Shown one piece after another: positions 50,342-59,472 of a stretch of DNA of 64,000 bases (positions within the stretch are counted from its first letter, which is position 1; the number at the start of each line of letters is the position of its first letter). Below the pieces are notes generated by a model. That model was not told the origin of the DNA, did no database searches, and was given only the letters and a program-made list of their open reading frames with translations. The stretch is taken from positions 61,949 through 125,948 of the forward strand of contig JAFZAH010000055.1 in assembly GCA_017548275.1 (NCBI GenBank), given 5' to 3'. The translations under genes and the position numbers were made by a program. Source of the DNA: Prevotella sp. Lineage in GTDB: Bacteria; Bacteroidota; Bacteroidia; Bacteroidales; Bacteroidaceae.

Positions 50342-53116
50342 ATGGAAAGACTGTTTCTTATCGACGCTTATGCGCTCATCTATAGGGCATATTTCGCATT
50401 TATCAAAAACCCGCGCATCAACTCCAAGGGGCTGAACACATCGGCTATCATGGGTTTTTGCAACACGCTCCATGAGGTGTTGAACAAAGAGAAACCCGAG
50501 TATATCGGCGTGGCTTTCGACCCTCACGGACCCACATTCCGTAGCGAGGCATACCCCGAATACAAGGCTCAACGAGAGAAAACACCGGAAGATATCACCG
50601 CATCGTTACCTTATATCAAGGCCATCTTGCAGAGCATGAACATCCCAGTCTACGTGAAAGACGGTGTAGAGGCCGACGACATCATCGGTACATTGGCTAT
50701 CATGGCAGCTAAGAAAGGGGTGGAAACCTACATGTTGACTCCTGATAAGGATTACGGGCAACTCGTTGACAATCATATATTTATATATCGTCCCAGACAT
50801 GGCGGAGGTTACGAGGTTATGGGACCGAAAGAGGTGACCGCCAAATACGATATCGCCGATACCAATCAGGTCATCGACCTGTTGGCGTTGATGGGCGACA
50901 GTGCCGACAATTTTCCCGGGTGTCCCGGGGTGGGCGAGAAGACCGCCGTCAAACTCATCAAGGAATTTGGTTCGGTCGAAAACCTTCTTGCCAATACCGA
51001 CCAACTGAAAGGGGCACAAAAAAGAAATGTGGAAAAACATGCCGATGATATACGCATGTCAAAATTTTTGGCAACCATCAAGACTGATGTTGAGGTCAAT
51101 CTCGATCTGGAAGAGATGCGGGTCAAAGAACCCGATGAGGCATCACTGCGTAAAATTTTCACCGAACTGGAGTTCAAGTCACTTGCCGACAAATTTTTGA
51201 CGAAAGCACAGAAAGTGGCAAAAAAGCCCAAAAATGCCGAAATTGAACTCGATTTGTTTGGCGAATTTGCGACCGAGAGTACGGATGATGAAGAAAAAAC
51301 GAGTTTTGAAAGCCTAAAAACCACACCTCATAATTATCATTTGGTTGAAAATCAGCAAGATATAGAAAAACTTCGTGATTTTTTATTGACAAATGAATTT
51401 TTAAGTTTAGACACGGAAACAACTTCCACCTCGCCCTTCGACGCAGAATTGGTCGGTTTAAGTTTTTCCGTGCGCGAAGGTGAGGCTTTTTACGTACCTG
51501 TGTCAGAAAATCGCGAGGAAGCACAAAAAGTGGTTGATGTCTTCCAGCCCGTTTATGAAAATGCGGAAATTTTGAAAATCGGACAAAACATCAAATACGA
51601 CATGGAGGTGTTGCGTAACTATGGCGTCACGCTCCAGGGAAAACTGTTCGACACGATGATTGCCCACTACCTGCTCCAACCAGAGTTGCGTCACAACATG
51701 GATTACATGGCTGAGGCGTATCTCGGTTATCAGACCATACACATCGACGAACTCATCGGACCCAAGGGAAAGAATCAACGCTCAATGCGCGACTTAAAAC
51801 CCGAAGAGGTGTATGAGTATGCCGCAGAGGACGCTGACATCACCTTGAGGCTGAAAAATGTGTTAGAGCCAAAACTCAAAAAGGGTGGGGTAGAAGAATT
51901 GTTCTGGCAGATAGAGATGCCCTTGGTGCCTGTGTTGGCCGAGATGGAAATGAACGGCGTACGCATCGATACCGACGCGCTGCGTGAGACATCAGAGGCA
52001 TTCACCGCGCGTATGGAGGAACTAGAACGGCGCATCTATGAACTTGCAGGCGAACAGTTCAATATCGCATCGCCAAAACAGGTGGGTGACGTGCTTTTCG
52101 GAAAATTGAAAATTATTGACAAACCAAAGAAGACCAAGACCGGACAATTCGTCACATCCGAGTATGTACTGCAGACGCTCCGAGGCAAACATGAGATAGT
52201 GGCAGACATCCTCGCACACCGCGGATTGAAGAAACTGTTAGGTACCTATGTCGATGCACTGCCCAAACTGATTAACCCACACACAGGACATATCCACACC
52301 TCATTCAACCAGACCATCACCGCTACGGGACGACTGTCATCGAGCGACCCCAATCTGCAGAACATCCCCGTGCGCGGAGAGGACGGCAAGGAGATACGCA
52401 AGGCATTCATCCCCGAAGAGGGTTGTCTTTTCTTCTCTGCCGACTACAGCCAGATAGAACTGCGAGTCATGGCGCATCTCAGTGGCGACGCCAACATGTT
52501 GGAGGCTTTCCGCGAAGGGTATGACATTCATGCTGCCACGGCCGCGAAAATCTATCATGAGAGCATCGACACCGTCACCCGCGACCAGCGCACGAAGGCC
52601 AAGCGTGCCAATTTCGGCATTATCTACGGCATCACCGTCTTCGGTCTGGCCGAGCGGTTGGAGATAGAACGCAGCGAGGCACGCCAACTCATCGAAGGCT
52701 ATTTCGAGACCTTCCCGCAAGTGAAGGAATACATGGAGCGGGCGAAAGAAGAGGCACGCGAGAAAGGTTATGTCGAGACGTTCTTCCACCGCCGCCGTTA
52801 CCTGCCCGACATCAATTCCGCAAATGCCGTGACACGTGGTTTTGCTGAGCGAAATGCTATCAACGCGCCCATCCAAGGAAGCGCCGCTGACATCATCAAG
52901 GTGGCGATGATACACATCCACGAACGTTTCCATCGTGAGGGTATCCGTTCTAAGATGATTCTTCAGGTGCATGACGAACTCAACTTCTCCGTATTGCCCG
53001 AAGAACGCGAACGTGTGGAACAAATCGTCCTCGAGGAAATGCAAGCGGCATACCCCCTCCAAGTGCCTCTAGTAGCCGATGCGGGGTGGGGCACCAACTG
53101 GCTCGAGGCACATTAA
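50342..53116 (+). CDS. polA: DNA polymerase I
   Basis: 924 aa with all three domains. The 5'-nuclease is at about 1-290 (FLIDAYALIYRAYFAF; DDIIGTLA). The 3'-5' exonuclease is at about 330-510, with active-site residues kept (SLDTETTSTSPF, GQNIKYDMEV, YAAEDADITL), so proofreading is expected. The family-A polymerase has DYSQIELRVMAH (about 700) and VHDEL (about 876). The ATG at 50342 is chosen; an upstream start in frame would add 11 basic residues. The region joining the first two domains (about 51200-51430) is conspicuously A+T-rich. Confidence 0.96.
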   Translation: MERLFLIDAYALIYRAYFAFIKNPRINSKGLNTSAIMGFCNTLHEVLNKEKPEYIGVAFDPHGPTFRSEAYPEYKAQREKTPEDITASLPYIKAILQSMNIPVYVKDGVEADDIIGTLAIMAAKKGVETYMLTPDKDYGQLVDNHIFIYRPRHGGGYEVMGPKEVTAKYDIADTNQVIDLLALMGDSADNFPGCPGVGEKTAVKLIKEFGSVENLLANTDQLKGAQKRNVEKHADDIRMSKFLATIKTDVEVNLDLEEMRVKEPDEASLRKIFTELEFKSLADKFLTKAQKVAKKPKNAEIELDLFGEFATESTDDEEKTSFESLKTTPHNYHLVENQQDIEKLRDFLLTNEFLSLDTETTSTSPFDAELVGLSFSVREGEAFYVPVSENREEAQKVVDVFQPVYENAEILKIGQNIKYDMEVLRNYGVTLQGKLFDTMIAHYLLQPELRHNMDYMAEAYLGYQTIHIDELIGPKGKNQRSMRDLKPEEVYEYAAEDADITLRLKNVLEPKLKKGGVEELFWQIEMPLVPVLAEMEMNGVRIDTDALRETSEAFTARMEELERRIYELAGEQFNIASPKQVGDVLFGKLKIIDKPKKTKTGQFVTSEYVLQTLRGKHEIVADILAHRGLKKLLGTYVDALPKLINPHTGHIHTSFNQTITATGRLSSSDPNLQNIPVRGEDGKEIRKAFIPEEGCLFFSADYSQIELRVMAHLSGDANMLEAFREGYDIHAATAAKIYHESIDTVTRDQRTKAKRANFGIIYGITVFGLAERLEIERSEARQLIEGYFETFPQVKEYMERAKEEAREKGYVETFFHRRRYLPDINSANAVTRGFAERNAINAPIQGSAADIIKVAMIHIHERFHREGIRSKMILQVHDELNFSVLPEERERVEQIVLEEMQAAYPLQVPLVADAGWGTNWLEAH

Positions 53117-53272
53117 ACTGGGATTAAATCCTAAGAAACAGACATCGTCACTCCCTCCGATCTTCCTCATTTGCCGGAGTGTTTCAGATGAAGGAAGAGA
53201 AAGCGTTGGTAAAAATATTTTACACTTTTCTTTTGGGATGGTTCTCAAAAGAGTTGTCAGCGTATCTCATGG

Positions 53273-54763
53273 TCAGCGACGCCAGAACGAGGGTACGAAC
53301 AAAGCGATGATGGTGATGATTTCAAGACGCCCGGCAAGCATGAGGAATGACATAATCCACAAGCCTGACGACGGGAGGAAATCGTAGGAACCTGTAATAC
53401 CTGTCACGCCGGCACCCAAACCATTGTTTGACACACACGAGAAAGAGGAGAAGAACGCATCGACAATGGGGAAACCTTGGGCCACCAACACCAGTCCTCC
53501 AAACACAATCAAAATAGTGTAGATGGCGATGAACCCGATAATCTCACCCTGTTTCTCATTGTCGATTATCTGGTCATTGACGCTGATTGAGCGCATGAGC
53601 CGCGGACGGATATAGCGTTTCACCACCATGGCGAAATTCTTTAACAGATAGAGTATCCTGTCTAACTTGGCACCACCTGTGGTTGACCCCGCGCATGCCC
53701 CGATATACATCATCAGGAAAGTGAGGGTAAGCACGAAGAATCCCCATCCCTCCCAGTCGCCCGCACTGAAACCGGTGGAGGTGACAGCAGAGACAATATG
53801 GAATAAGGGGTCAACCGTGACACTCTGCAAACCGGTATAATGCCCTCCCATGACGATGGAAATGACTACGCCTACGTAGAAAAGCAAAATCATCAGCACA
53901 TAGGCTCGCAGAACGTCGTTGCGCCACATCTCCTTGCCTCGTCTCTTCATGGCTGAGAGGATAAGACTGAAACTTACACCGCCCACAAACATAAAAATCA
54001 TGAGCACCATCTTGATGTAAGGCGAGTTGAAGGCGGCAATACTGTCATTGCGTGTAGAGAAGCCGCCCGTGGAAATGGCTGTGAAACTTTGGCAAAGACT
54101 TTCAAAGAAACTCATCGGACCTAACCACAACAACACGATGAGAACAACGGTAATCGCGCTGTAAAGCCCCCAAAGGATCTTTGCGGTACGCGAAATACGT
54201 GCGCCCAGCTTATCATGAGTAATACCTGTGGCTTCGGCATGGAACATAATGAGGCTACCACTGTTGTTGAGGGCCGGGATGAACGTTAATGTGAAGAGGA
54301 TGATACCCAGTCCGCCCACCCATTGCGTCAGCGCCCTCCACAACAAGATACCGTGGCTGCAACTCTCCACATCGCGAATGACGGTGGCACCGGTGGTCGT
54401 AAAGCCCGACATAGCCTCGAAAAAACCTTCGCTCACATTCAGAGGCGTGGAACATAGCAACAGCGGCAACATACCGAATATGGAGAACACCACCCACGCC
54501 ACGGACGCCAACAGCAAGCCGTCGCGCCTGTAGATTTTTTTGCTTTGGGGTTTTATCCGGAAATTGAGCAACACACCGGTGACGAAAGTGAGTACAATCG
54601 TAATGGTGAAGGCTTTCCAGTCGCTTTCATGATTATAGATACTCACCACCAACGGAAATACCATGAAAGCAGACTCGACCATTAGTAATTGACCGAGAAT
54701 ACGCAGTATCATCTTGAAATTGATGCCGCCGGAAACAGAAGATTTCGTATGTTGCACCATCAT
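53273..54763 (-). CDS. trkH: TrkH-type potassium uptake channel subunit
   Basis: A 496-aa membrane subunit of the Trk potassium transporter. Four selectivity-filter-like loops are visible (SGFTTTGATV, STGGFSTRND, TSTGFSAGDW, SNNGLGAGVTG) among about 10 membrane segments. The ATG at 54763 lies one base after the trkA stop, arguing for coupled translation. A frame starting at 54805 would overlap trkA. Confidence 0.94.
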   Translation of the reverse strand: MMVQHTKSSVSGGINFKMILRILGQLLMVESAFMVFPLVVSIYNHESDWKAFTITIVLTFVTGVLLNFRIKPQSKKIYRRDGLLLASVAWVVFSIFGMLPLLLCSTPLNVSEGFFEAMSGFTTTGATVIRDVESCSHGILLWRALTQWVGGLGIILFTLTFIPALNNSGSLIMFHAEATGITHDKLGARISRTAKILWGLYSAITVVLIVLLWLGPMSFFESLCQSFTAISTGGFSTRNDSIAAFNSPYIKMVLMIFMFVGGVSFSLILSAMKRRGKEMWRNDVLRAYVLMILLFYVGVVISIVMGGHYTGLQSVTVDPLFHIVSAVTSTGFSAGDWEGWGFFVLTLTFLMMYIGACAGSTTGGAKLDRILYLLKNFAMVVKRYIRPRLMRSISVNDQIIDNEKQGEIIGFIAIYTILIVFGGLVLVAQGFPIVDAFFSSFSCVSNNGLGAGVTGITGSYDFLPSSGLWIMSFLMLAGRLEIITIIALFVPSFWRR

Positions 54764-54764
54764 C

Positions 54765-56099
54765 TCAACTGAACAATTTTCTCGCCTTTTGCAAAGCACC
54801 GGCAAAACACATCACCAAAACGTTGTCGCCAGTACGGAACGTGGTCTGGCCTGTGACAAGCATGCTCTTTCCGTCGCGAATCATGCCGGCAAAAGTAAGT
54901 TCCTCGGGCAGCCGTAAATCTTTTACTTTCGCACCGCTTAAACGTGAGCCGTCTTTGATTTCCAGCCTTACAACCTCCGCATCGGGCAGAGCGAGGCATT
55001 TTGGCGATGCCGCACCGGCGTCTATCAAGAGCTGGAACACTGCATTGGCCACCAACATCTGCTTGTTTAGAATCGTGCCTATACGGAACGACTCTGCCAA
55101 ATTGATAAACTGTGTCCTGTCTACCTCGGCAATGGTTTTATCGACCCCGAGGTCAGCGGCCAACAGACATGTAAGCACGTTCTCTGAGGCGATGTCAGAC
55201 AACGCTACGAAGGCGTCGGCTTTGTCGATGCCAGCCTCCGAGAGCACTTCTGTTTCCGTGGGCTCACCATGGATAACGTCACACAAGTGGTTGTTGTCGA
55301 TGAATGCGCGGCATTTAACAATGTCACCTTCGACAATGGTAAAATTAAACCCTTTTGCTGCGTTTCTCACGGTGAGTTCGGACGTTTTACCTCCTCCGGC
55401 TATCAACACCCTTGAGATTTCAGTGGGAATTTTGCCCGTGAGCCTTGCCACTTCGTCGAGATTAGCGCGTGTGGTAGCAATATAGAGGATGTCGTTCGGC
55501 AACAAACGATGGTTACCGTTGGGGATGAGGGTGTTCTGTGAGCGGCGTATGGCGGCCACATGGCAGACACGCTCCTCTGGCGAAAGCTCGCGCAAGTATT
55601 TACCGGCAAGAGGAGCATCACGATCCAGCCGCACACCCAACAGAATCAACTCGCCTTTATTAAACTCATACCAATTGCATGTCCAAGAGTGATGCAGTGA
55701 TTCAATGATGCTTTGCGAGAGAAGATACTCCGGATAAATGACATTGTCAACTCCCATGCGTTTCACCACCTCTCGGTTGCGTGTGTCTAGATAATCCACC
55801 CGGTCAACATGCGCCAAAGTCATTTTAGCCCCGATGGATTTTGCCAGGCCGCATGCCACAAAATTCCGCTCGGCTACCTCGGTAGCGGCGATAAAAAGGT
55901 CACAGACCTCGGTTTTCGCCTGCCGTAATACCTCAAGGTCAATGGCATCGCCGGCTATTGTCATCAGATTGTGCTCCGAATCAAGCATTGCCAGTTTCGT
56001 AGTGTCGCGGTCCACGATGTAAATATCCATTTTCTCTTCCGAGAGATACTTGGCCAAGTGTGATCCCAGCGTACCAGCACCAATAATCGTGATAATCAT
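54765..56099 (-). CDS. trkA: TrkA, regulatory subunit of potassium uptake
   Basis: The 444-aa cytosolic NAD-binding partner of TrkH. It has two RCK units: the first Rossmann fold begins IITIIGAGTLGSHLAKYLSE with VDRDTTKLAMLD, and the second is near residue 230 (RVLIAGGGKTSELTVRN). Each unit is followed by a TrkA-C-type domain. It is upstream of and coupled to trkH. A promoter lies about 45 bp upstream. Confidence 0.94.
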   Translation of the reverse strand: MIITIIGAGTLGSHLAKYLSEEKMDIYIVDRDTTKLAMLDSEHNLMTIAGDAIDLEVLRQAKTEVCDLFIAATEVAERNFVACGLAKSIGAKMTLAHVDRVDYLDTRNREVVKRMGVDNVIYPEYLLSQSIIESLHHSWTCNWYEFNKGELILLGVRLDRDAPLAGKYLRELSPEERVCHVAAIRRSQNTLIPNGNHRLLPNDILYIATTRANLDEVARLTGKIPTEISRVLIAGGGKTSELTVRNAAKGFNFTIVEGDIVKCRAFIDNNHLCDVIHGEPTETEVLSEAGIDKADAFVALSDIASENVLTCLLAADLGVDKTIAEVDRTQFINLAESFRIGTILNKQMLVANAVFQLLIDAGAASPKCLALPDAEVVRLEIKDGSRLSGAKVKDLRLPEELTFAGMIRDGKSMLVTGQTTFRTGDNVLVMCFAGALQKARKLFS

Positions 56100-56143
56100 C
56101 TTAACGAGTGTATCTAGTAAATAATAAATACCAATATCGGGCG

Positions 56144-56177
56144 CAAATATAGATATTTTTCTCGAATATAGAACAAA
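56144..56177 (-). promoter_or_regulatory. Promoter of trkA-trkH
   Basis: On the minus strand, TTTG (complement of 56174-56177), a 22-nt spacer, then TATATTTG (complement of 56144-56151). It lies 45 bp before the trkA start. Confidence 0.55.
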
Positions 56178-56305
56178 AAGGAAATTTTTTTTCTACTTTA
56201 TTTCGAAAGTAACATATTGTAAGATAATAGATATTGAAAACATACACCTCCGTACTCATTATACCTTTCGTTTACTTTCTAGAACAGTCTGTGTCAAAGT
56301 TGTAT

Positions 56306-56342
56306 AAACAATAACGAGCCATCATCTCAGGATGATGGCTCG
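56306..56342 (-). terminator. Terminator after the THUMP-like methyltransferase gene
   Basis: A perfect 12-bp stem, CGAGCCATCATC (56315-56326) with GATGATGGCTCG (56331-56342) and a 4-nt loop. On the minus strand it is followed by TTATTGTTTATAC. It lies 150 bp past the methyltransferase stop. Confidence 0.65.
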
Positions 56343-56492
56343 GCTTGTGTGTTACGGGGTTTATTGGTTCTTTTGGCATGCCAAAAGCCCAGATTTTGTA
56401 CTTTTCATGAAAACCTCTGAAAAATGAATTTTCAATGTAACACACAATGCATTGTGACAAAAGTACTAGAAAAAAAGCACATGGACAAATAT

Positions 56493-57758
56493 TTAACCAA
56501 TTTTATCGCAGACGAGAAGCAGATGCCGCTTGTCTGCGCTTGTCGTGGCGAAGATATATTTGTCTCCTCCATCCTTGATTTTCAAACGTTTACGAAGTTC
56601 TGCGACAGTCATGGGGAAGTTCCTGACGGTGATATTGGCTTGTGTGACTCCTTGAAGGACCGCACGTAATTCTTGTTTGTTCATCGATGTGACGGCCCGG
56701 ATGCCAAACATCCTTCCGGGAAAGTCCTCGATCCTGTTGCTGCCTGTAAACAGGTGACTGTTGGGCGCTATGGCGTTCAACTTATAGCAGCGGCAAATCT
56801 CCGCGAAACAACCGGCTTTCATGATGGCGGCATTTGGCTCATAGAGGTATCCGTCTGCTAAAATCTCGCCTCCCGTATGCGGGTCGGCAACAGTGTCTTC
56901 GGGGGTAAAAGAAAACGTCTGACCGTCATTGACGCACGTGACCTGCATCATACTACCCTCAGCCTGTCTTGACAGTACCAGGAGTAATTCTTTACACTCG
57001 TTGCCCGTGGCTACGATATGCACCTCGCGCACTACCGTGGCCTCTGCCGCGCTATTGAGTTCCGCCACGGCCTGATGCCAGTCGAGCATGGGCGAGAGCT
57101 TCAGGAGCAAAATATCGCATTGTTTCAGGATCGTTGGCAACAAAGCGCAGACATCGGGCGTGCAGTCGCTGATGGCATAGGTGCGGGCGCCATGGGTGTC
57201 ACGCCGTGCCGGGTCGGCATAGACCAGCGAGGCATGGGGCAGGGTAGGGAGCAGTGCCGTACTGTCGCCGCAAACCACCTCGGTGTGTTGCAGTCCCAAC
57301 AGGTTGAAATTATGGCGTGCGGTGTCGCACAACGCCTCTTGCCGTTCAATATAGATACTGTTATCGAATGCCTTGGCCAAATAATAATGGTCAACGCCGA
57401 AACCACCGGTCAGATCGACGAACAGGGTAGGGGGCTGAAAAAACCGCAACCAGCGCAGTGCGGTCGCAGTTTTATAGTGTGCCGTCGTTTCCGACGAGCA
57501 TTGCTCCATGGAGATTTGCGGCGGATAAACGATACCCTCCACAGCAGCCCATGCCGGAAGTTTGGTGCGCGCCTTTTGCCATCCCGCTATCTGTTCGGTC
57601 ACATAACGGCTGTCAATATCGGGATTTTTCGCCGCTTGCAGGGCGACGATGCGCACATCCTCCTCTCGGTGTTGGAGAATGAATAAGACCTCCCCCTCAC
57701 CCCCTCCCAAGGAGGGGGATTTCGTGTTAAATGTTTTGTCAGGAGAGTGTTTGGGCAT
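56493..57758 (-). CDS. THUMP-like class I methyltransferase
   Basis: 421 aa. The N-terminal region (REEDVRIVALQAAKNPDIDS, about 32-51) and the following AGWQKARTKLPAWAA are typical of the Bacteroidota THUMP-like SAM-dependent methyltransferases. The SAM-binding fold begins near 135 (FVDLTGGFGVDHYYLAKAFD), and DLTGGFGVD is its glycine-rich motif. Residues 15-25 (PSLGGGEGEVL) are encoded by a CCCTCCC-hairpin repeat at the gene's 5' end. The native protein start probably lay near residue 25. The substrate (rRNA or tRNA) is unknown. Confidence 0.85.
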   Translation of the reverse strand: MPKHSPDKTFNTKSPSLGGGEGEVLFILQHREEDVRIVALQAAKNPDIDSRYVTEQIAGWQKARTKLPAWAAVEGIVYPPQISMEQCSSETTAHYKTATALRWLRFFQPPTLFVDLTGGFGVDHYYLAKAFDNSIYIERQEALCDTARHNFNLLGLQHTEVVCGDSTALLPTLPHASLVYADPARRDTHGARTYAISDCTPDVCALLPTILKQCDILLLKLSPMLDWHQAVAELNSAAEATVVREVHIVATGNECKELLLVLSRQAEGSMMQVTCVNDGQTFSFTPEDTVADPHTGGEILADGYLYEPNAAIMKAGCFAEICRCYKLNAIAPNSHLFTGSNRIEDFPGRMFGIRAVTSMNKQELRAVLQGVTQANITVRNFPMTVAELRKRLKIKDGGDKYIFATTSADKRHLLLVCDKIG

Positions 57759-57809
57759 ATAATTATGCTCCCTCTATTTTCCTCCTTTTGGAAGGGGTAG
57801 AGGTGGGGT

Positions 57810-58397
57810 TTAGAACTTCACCTCAGGTGCTTTCTGTGCGCCCTCTTCAGCCTGGAATGACTCTGCCTTTTCGAAGCCGAACATGCCTGCTATGAGGTTC
57901 GTGGGGAAGGCACGCACCGACTTGTTGTATTCAGCAACAACGCTGTTGAACGAGTTGCGCGCCTCATTGATACGGTTTTCCGTTCCCTCCAACTGGTGCT
58001 GCAGGTCGAGGAAGTTCTGGTTGGCTTTCAGGTCGGGATAACTCTCACCCACGGCAATCAGTTTACCCAAAGCGCCGCCAAGTTCACTCTGTGCCTTTTG
58101 GAATTCTTTAATCTGTTCGGGAGTGGCATTGGCCAAGTCCACCTGCATCTGTGTGGCTTTGGCGCGGGCCTCAACCACGGCTGTCAGGGTCTCCTCCTCG
58201 TGTTTTGCATAACCTTTCACGGTCTCCACCAGGTTAGGCACCAAGTCAGCGCGACGCTGATAAGCCGACTGCACATTGGCAGAGGCTTTCTCCACCTCGG
58301 TCTGTTTGCCTACCAATGAATTGTACGAACTGAATGCGTAGATAGCGACGACTGCTACGATTCCGAGCAGAATCATCAATCCTTTACTAATTTTCAT
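57810..58397 (-). CDS. lemA: LemA family protein
   Basis: 195 aa with an N-terminal membrane helix (KGLMILLGIVAVVAIYAFS, about 4-22) and a four-helix coiled domain bearing the family motif AYQRRADLVPNLVETVKGYA. Function is unclear; it is common in an operon with TPM-domain proteins, as here. Upstream and downstream spacers hold CCCTCCC-hairpin repeats. Confidence 0.92.
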   Translation of the reverse strand: MKISKGLMILLGIVAVVAIYAFSSYNSLVGKQTEVEKASANVQSAYQRRADLVPNLVETVKGYAKHEEETLTAVVEARAKATQMQVDLANATPEQIKEFQKAQSELGGALGKLIAVGESYPDLKANQNFLDLQHQLEGTENRINEARNSFNSVVAEYNKSVRAFPTNLIAGMFGFEKAESFQAEEGAQKAPEVKF

Positions 58398-58544
58398 GTT
58401 TACTATATGTTTTAATGGTTTATTGTTGAGTAATTAGGGTCGTACTAAAAGAGAAGTCAGAGAAGTAAGGAATTTATGGCCATCAGCCATCCAAATGGGT
58501 TCTAATCACGCCCTCCCCTCGGGGAGGGATGGGGTGGGGGCTAG

Positions 58545-59384
58545 TTACCAACTCGAACCGGCTCCACCACCGCCGAAACTGCCGCCGCCATAGGAACCGC
58601 CACCGCCGGACCAGCCGCCGCCATGACTGCCTCCAGACCAACCGCCGCTGCTGCCGCCGCTGATGCCTCCACCGCTCACATAGATGCCGCTACCCCTGCA
58701 ATAAATGACAGCGATAATTATCACGGCAAGGATGATGAAGTCGAACCAGGTGAACTCATCGTCACCTTGGGCGGTACCCTGGGTGTCGTCAAGCACGGGG
58801 TCGATACCAGTGCTCATCTTCTCATAGATAGCACGGCAGGTCTGTAGCACGGCTTGGTCGGGGTTGTTCTGGCGCATATTGCCGGCGATATAAGTGTCGC
58901 CGATACGTCCACAGAGCAGGTCGGTCAGGTCGCCTTCCAGACCGCGTCCCGGAGCGATAAACGACTGGTGATCTTCCACGGCGATGACCATCACCAGTCC
59001 TCGGTTGGTCGATTTGTCGCCCACACCGTATTTATTGCCGATATCTTGTGCCACACGGAACGCGTCACCGTTTTTCACACGGTTCACGATGATGAACGAT
59101 GACTGTATCTTGCAGTCGCGTTCCAGTTGTGCCAACACCATGTCGGCTGAGTCGCGATAGATGTCTTGCATGATATGCTCAGGATCGCTCACATAGCGGT
59201 TGGCGTCCTGTAAATGCACCATGGGGATATTATCCGCAGTCCATTCCTTAGCCTCCCAGACATTAGGGTTGTCTTCGTCATAGACATACTCTTTTTGGGT
59301 GGTACTGTCGCCCTCTTTGTCAAAACATGCAGCATAACAAAAGAGGATGATAAAGAATGTGATGAAGATGTATTTTTTCTCCAT
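58545..59384 (-). CDS. TPM-domain protein with glycine-rich tail
   Basis: A 279-aa precursor. The signal peptide ends LFCYAAC, with Cys20 as a possible lipidation site. A TPM (TLP18.3/Psb32/MOLO-1) phosphatase-like domain follows at about 60-200 (DSADMVLAQLERDCKIQSSF, TNRGLVMVIAVEDHQSF), then a membrane helix near 218-235 and a C-terminal tail of Gly/Ser repeats ending GGGGAGSSW. Paired with lemA in the usual way. Its promoter -7 box ends only four bases before the ATG. Confidence 0.88.
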   Translation of the reverse strand: MEKKYIFITFFIILFCYAACFDKEGDSTTQKEYVYDEDNPNVWEAKEWTADNIPMVHLQDANRYVSDPEHIMQDIYRDSADMVLAQLERDCKIQSSFIIVNRVKNGDAFRVAQDIGNKYGVGDKSTNRGLVMVIAVEDHQSFIAPGRGLEGDLTDLLCGRIGDTYIAGNMRQNNPDQAVLQTCRAIYEKMSTGIDPVLDDTQGTAQGDDEFTWFDFIILAVIIIAVIYCRGSGIYVSGGGISGGSSGGWSGGSHGGGWSGGGGSYGGGSFGGGGAGSSW

Positions 59385-59388
59385 GCTG

Positions 59389-59420
59389 CAAAAATAATGT
59401 TTTTTTGGTGAATCGCCAAA
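59389..59420 (-). promoter_or_regulatory. Promoter of the TPM-lemA pair
   Basis: On the minus strand, TTTG (complement of 59417-59420), a 20-nt spacer, then TATTTTTG (complement of 59389-59396). The TPM start codon begins 5 bp after the -7 box, so the mRNA would be leaderless or nearly so. Confidence 0.6.
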
Positions 59421-59472
59421 CAGATTATCTTTTTTCTTATTTTAGGGCTTGAGGTATAATGTTTTACTTACC

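Larger units (their letters stand above)
56100..56492. other. Spacer between the methyltransferase and trkA genes
   Basis: 393 bp without a credible gene. The trkA promoter is at 56144-56177 and a strong inverted-repeat terminator at 56306-56342. The remainder is A+T-rich (ATTTTTCTCGAATATAGAAC and similar). No RNA gene or repeat family is recognised. Confidence 0.7.
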
